From positions 2,632,501-2,696,500 of the forward strand of contig JAGFXX010000001.1 in the NCBI GenBank assembly GCA_017599285.1: 64,000 bases of DNA, read 5' to 3'. This DNA comes from Cereibacter azotoformans (lineage in GTDB: Bacteria > Pseudomonadota > Alphaproteobacteria > Rhodobacterales > Rhodobacteraceae). Position numbers and translations under genes: made by a program. Below are positions 61,820 to 64,000 of the stretch, in pieces (position 1 is the first letter of the stretch; each line of letters opens with the position of its first letter). The notes beneath the pieces were generated by a model. That model made no database searches. It worked only from the letters and a program-made list of their open reading frames with translations, and was not told the DNA's origin.

Positions 61820-63693
61820 GGTTTCCGCTTCTTCGCCGCAGGCGGACGGCTGTCGTTCGCAGCCTTGCCGGCGCCCTGCGCGGCCGACTTGCGGCTGAAA
61901 CCGGCCTTGATGTTGCCGAACAGGTCCGGGTGGTGGCCGTGGCTGCGCATGATCACATACTGCTGCGAGAAGGTGATCACGTTGTTGACGATCCAGTAGA
62001 GCACCAGGCCCGAGGCGAAGTGGCCGAGCATGAACATGAACACCCAGGGCATCCAGGCGAAGATCATCGCCTGCGCCTTGTCGGTGGGTGCCGGATTTAG
62101 CTTCTGCTGAAGCCACATCGAGATGCCGAGCAGGATCGGCAGGATCCCGATGAAGATCAGCGCCATGGTCGAGCCGGGCGTCGGTGCCGCCCAGGGGGCC
62201 AGTCCGAAGAAGTTGAAGATCGAGGACGGGTCGGGCGCCGAGAGGTCCGTGAGCCAGCCGAAGAAGGGGGCGTGGCGCAGTTCGATCGTGACGAAGATCA
62301 CCTTGTAGAGCGAGAAGAAGATCGGGATCTGGATCAGGATCGGCAGGCAGCCCGCGGCGGGGTTGACCTGCTTTTCCTTGTAGAGCCGCATCATCTCGCG
62401 CTGCATGAGCATCTTGTCCTCGCCCGCGCGCTCGCGGAGCGCCTCGAGCTCGGGCTGCAGCTCCTTCATCCGCGCCATCGAGACGTAGGACTTGTAGGCC
62501 AGCGGCAGGACGAGCGCCTTGAGCAGGAAGGTCAGGGCGATGATGGCCAGACCCATGTTGCCGATCATCTGGTTCAGCCAGTGCAGCACCGCAAAGATCG
62601 GCTTGGTCAGGAAGAAGAACCAGCCCCAGTCGATCGAGTCGATGAAGCCCGGGATCGGCTCGGCGCCCTCGGTCGGCTCGATCGCGCCTTCGTTCTGGTA
62701 GGCGCGGATGGCTTCCCATTCCTTGGCGCCGGCAAAGAGGCGCGAGCTGACTTCCGCCGTGCCGCCGGGTGCCACGGTGACGAGCTGCTCACGGGTCTCG
62801 GCCTGGTAGATGTCTGCGCCCGGGACGTATTTGGTCACGCTGCTGAAGGGCTGGCCCTGCTGCGGGATCAGTGTCGTCATCCAGTACTTGTCGGTGAAGC
62901 CGATCCAGCCGTCCTGCTGCGCCTCGACCACCTCGGCCAGCGCCCCTTCGCGCGCAACCTGCGGCAGCTCGGCGATGTCGTCGTAATTGGTCTCGGTCAG
63001 CTCGCCGTCGGCGCGGCCCACCGCACCCTCGTGCAGCACGAAGAAGTTCTGCAGGTTCAGAGGCTTGCCATGGCGCGCCACGATCCCGTAGGGCGCGAGG
63101 CGGACAGCCTCGCCCGTCCGGTTCTCGACCGTCTGCGAGATGGTGAACATGTAGTGGTCATCGACCGAGATCGTCCGCGTGAAGACGAGGCCCTGGCCAT
63201 TGTCCCATTCCAGCGTGACCGGCTGGTCCACGCCGAGGGTCGCGCCGCCGACCTGGGTCCAGGTCGTGTTGGCGCCGGGCACATCCTCATAGTCGAGCGC
63301 ACCGGCCGGGGTCCAGCCGTAGAGCGCATAGTAGGCATTCGGTTCGCCCACCGGCGAGAGCAGGCGGACGATCTGCGAGCCGGGGTCCAGCGTCTCGTGG
63401 TACGACTTGAGCGAGAGATCGTCGATCCGCCCGCCCAGCATCGAGATCGAGCCCTGCAGCCGGGGCGTGTCGATCGCGACACGCGGCGTCTCGGGCAGTT
63501 CTGCGTCGGGCGGCACCGCGGTCATGGGCGCATCCGGAGTGGCCGAAGGAGCCAGCGCCGTTTCCTGCGTCGCGACAGTGGCGGGCTCGTCCTGCGTCAC
63601 CGCCTCGGGAGGCGGGAACAGGAAGAACCAGACCATGATCACGAGGAAGCTGAGTCCGGTCGCCAGGATGAGGTTCTTGTTCTGATCGTCCAT
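61816..63693 (-). CDS. yidC: Membrane protein insertase YidC
   Basis: 625 aa from ATG 63693 (MDDQNKNLILATGLSFLVIM); a GTG three codons earlier also has a plausible ribosome site. An N-terminal span is followed by a periplasmic P1 domain (about residues 60-380, starting TPRLQGSISMLGGRIDDLSLK). The conserved core membrane helices then begin with FFFLTKPIFAVLHWLNQMIG, include LPILIQIPIFFSLYKVIFVTIEL, and end near WIVNNVITFSQQYVIMRSHG. A basic C-terminal tail (GKAANDSRPPAAKKRKP) is typical. It inserts proteins into the inner membrane with or without Sec. Confidence 0.96.
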   Translation of the reverse strand: MDDQNKNLILATGLSFLVIMVWFFLFPPPEAVTQDEPATVATQETALAPSATPDAPMTAVPPDAELPETPRVAIDTPRLQGSISMLGGRIDDLSLKSYHETLDPGSQIVRLLSPVGEPNAYYALYGWTPAGALDYEDVPGANTTWTQVGGATLGVDQPVTLEWDNGQGLVFTRTISVDDHYMFTISQTVENRTGEAVRLAPYGIVARHGKPLNLQNFFVLHEGAVGRADGELTETNYDDIAELPQVAREGALAEVVEAQQDGWIGFTDKYWMTTLIPQQGQPFSSVTKYVPGADIYQAETREQLVTVAPGGTAEVSSRLFAGAKEWEAIRAYQNEGAIEPTEGAEPIPGFIDSIDWGWFFFLTKPIFAVLHWLNQMIGNMGLAIIALTFLLKALVLPLAYKSYVSMARMKELQPELEALRERAGEDKMLMQREMMRLYKEKQVNPAAGCLPILIQIPIFFSLYKVIFVTIELRHAPFFGWLTDLSAPDPSSIFNFFGLAPWAAPTPGSTMALIFIGILPILLGISMWLQQKLNPAPTDKAQAMIFAWMPWVFMFMLGHFASGLVLYWIVNNVITFSQQYVIMRSHGHHPDLFGNIKAGFSRKSAAQGAGKAANDSRPPAAKKRKP

Positions 63694-63821
63694 GAAAGAC
63701 ACGCGGTTCCTGTTCAGGGGTGCGGTCGTTCAACAGAAGGGGGCTGCAAAGGTCAAGCAGTTTTCCCCTCCCGGCCGCGGTGGATCGCCTCGCCCCGGAG
63801 CGGCTGCGCGCAGCCGAAACC

Positions 63822-64000
63822 TCACGATCCGGCCCGCGCACCGGGACGGAATAGCTCCTTCCGGGCGGCCAGCCAGCCGGTTGCATCCGCGAGGGGCATG
63901 GGCCGCGCGATCCCGTAGCCCTGCAGATGGCCGCAGCCGAGGCGGGTGAGGGTGGCCAGTTCTCCGGGCGTTTCCACACCTTCGGCCAGCGTCTCCAGCC
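63822..64000 (-). CDS. EAL-domain cyclic-di-GMP phosphodiesterase, C-terminus (5' end outside window)
   Basis: The open minus frame, entering at the window edge, reads LETLAEGVETPGELATLTRL then GCGHLQGYGIARPMPLADAT and ends GARAGS with a stop at 63824-63822. GxGxxLQGYGxARPMP is the diagnostic EAL C-terminal motif. Only about 58 residues are in view, so the N-terminal sensor or GGDEF part is unknown. It lies upstream of yidC on the same strand. Confidence 0.88.
   Translation of the reverse strand, partial: LETLAEGVETPGELATLTRLGCGHLQGYGIARPMPLADATGWLAARKELFRPGARAGS

Overview
The window is high-GC alphaproteobacterial DNA. Gene content and order point to the Rhodobacter/Cereibacter sphaeroides group of the Rhodobacteraceae: a 23S-5S-tRNA-fMet rRNA operon end, an fdsGBA-fdhD-fdsD formate dehydrogenase operon, a yidC-MOSC-engB neighbourhood, and a common Rhodobacteraceae intergenic hairpin element. 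The species is an inference from content, not from a database match.

Layout. (1) 1-1803: the 3' half of a 23S rRNA gene, 5S rRNA, initiator tRNA and a terminator. (2) 1831-11705: an accessory region. It holds a leftward operon of six compact, phage-like genes (one with a DUF5681-type signature) ending at a strong terminator, a PD-(D/E)XK-like orphan gene, and a divergent two-gene rightward operon. It is cut by a complete IS21-family element (5163-7815, 6-bp target duplication) and ends in a repeat cluster, an IS5-superfamily element and a broken IS1634-like transposase. No integrase was found, so this looks like a decayed prophage or island beside the rRNA operon. (3) 11967-15564: stress/envelope-type genes (LysM protein, DUF2254, DUF421) and one broken membrane-protein gene. 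(4) 15917-19390: a glycine-betaine/proline-type ABC transporter operon with its own small HTH regulator. (5) 19497-20987: an NhaC-type antiporter, followed by an IS110 remnant. (6) 21251-42098: a large catabolic island with a beta-ketothiolase, bifunctional enoyl-CoA hydratase/3-hydroxyacyl-CoA dehydrogenase, aminotransferase, aldehyde dehydrogenase, CoA ligase, FAD oxidoreductase, amidohydrolase, TetR regulator, acetylpolyamine-amidohydrolase-like enzyme, amidase and a peptide/opine-type ABC transporter with two tandem binding proteins. Both outward-facing intergenic regions carry the same palindrome (TTGATTG-NN-CAATCAA type), so the island is probably one TetR-controlled regulon. (7) 42239-45028: a bacterial voltage-gated Na+ channel, a glycosyltransferase and a small membrane protein. 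(8) 45040-51918: the NAD-dependent molybdenum formate dehydrogenase operon with a LysR regulator. (9) 52039-64000: housekeeping genes (sppA-like, SDR, uvrC, pgsA, moaD, moaE, sixA-like, argB, engB, MOSC, yidC) and the end of an EAL-domain gene.

How the genes work together. In the catabolic island the transporter would import an N-acylated amine or amide, the amidase and deacetylase-like enzyme would free an amine, the aminotransferase and aldehyde dehydrogenase would turn it into an acid, and the ligase, FadJ-like enzyme and thiolase would activate and cleave it to acetyl-CoA plus another acyl-CoA. The substrate is unknown. Tight ATGA/TGATG overlaps define operons throughout.

Most long antisense open frames here are high-GC artefacts and are not annotated.
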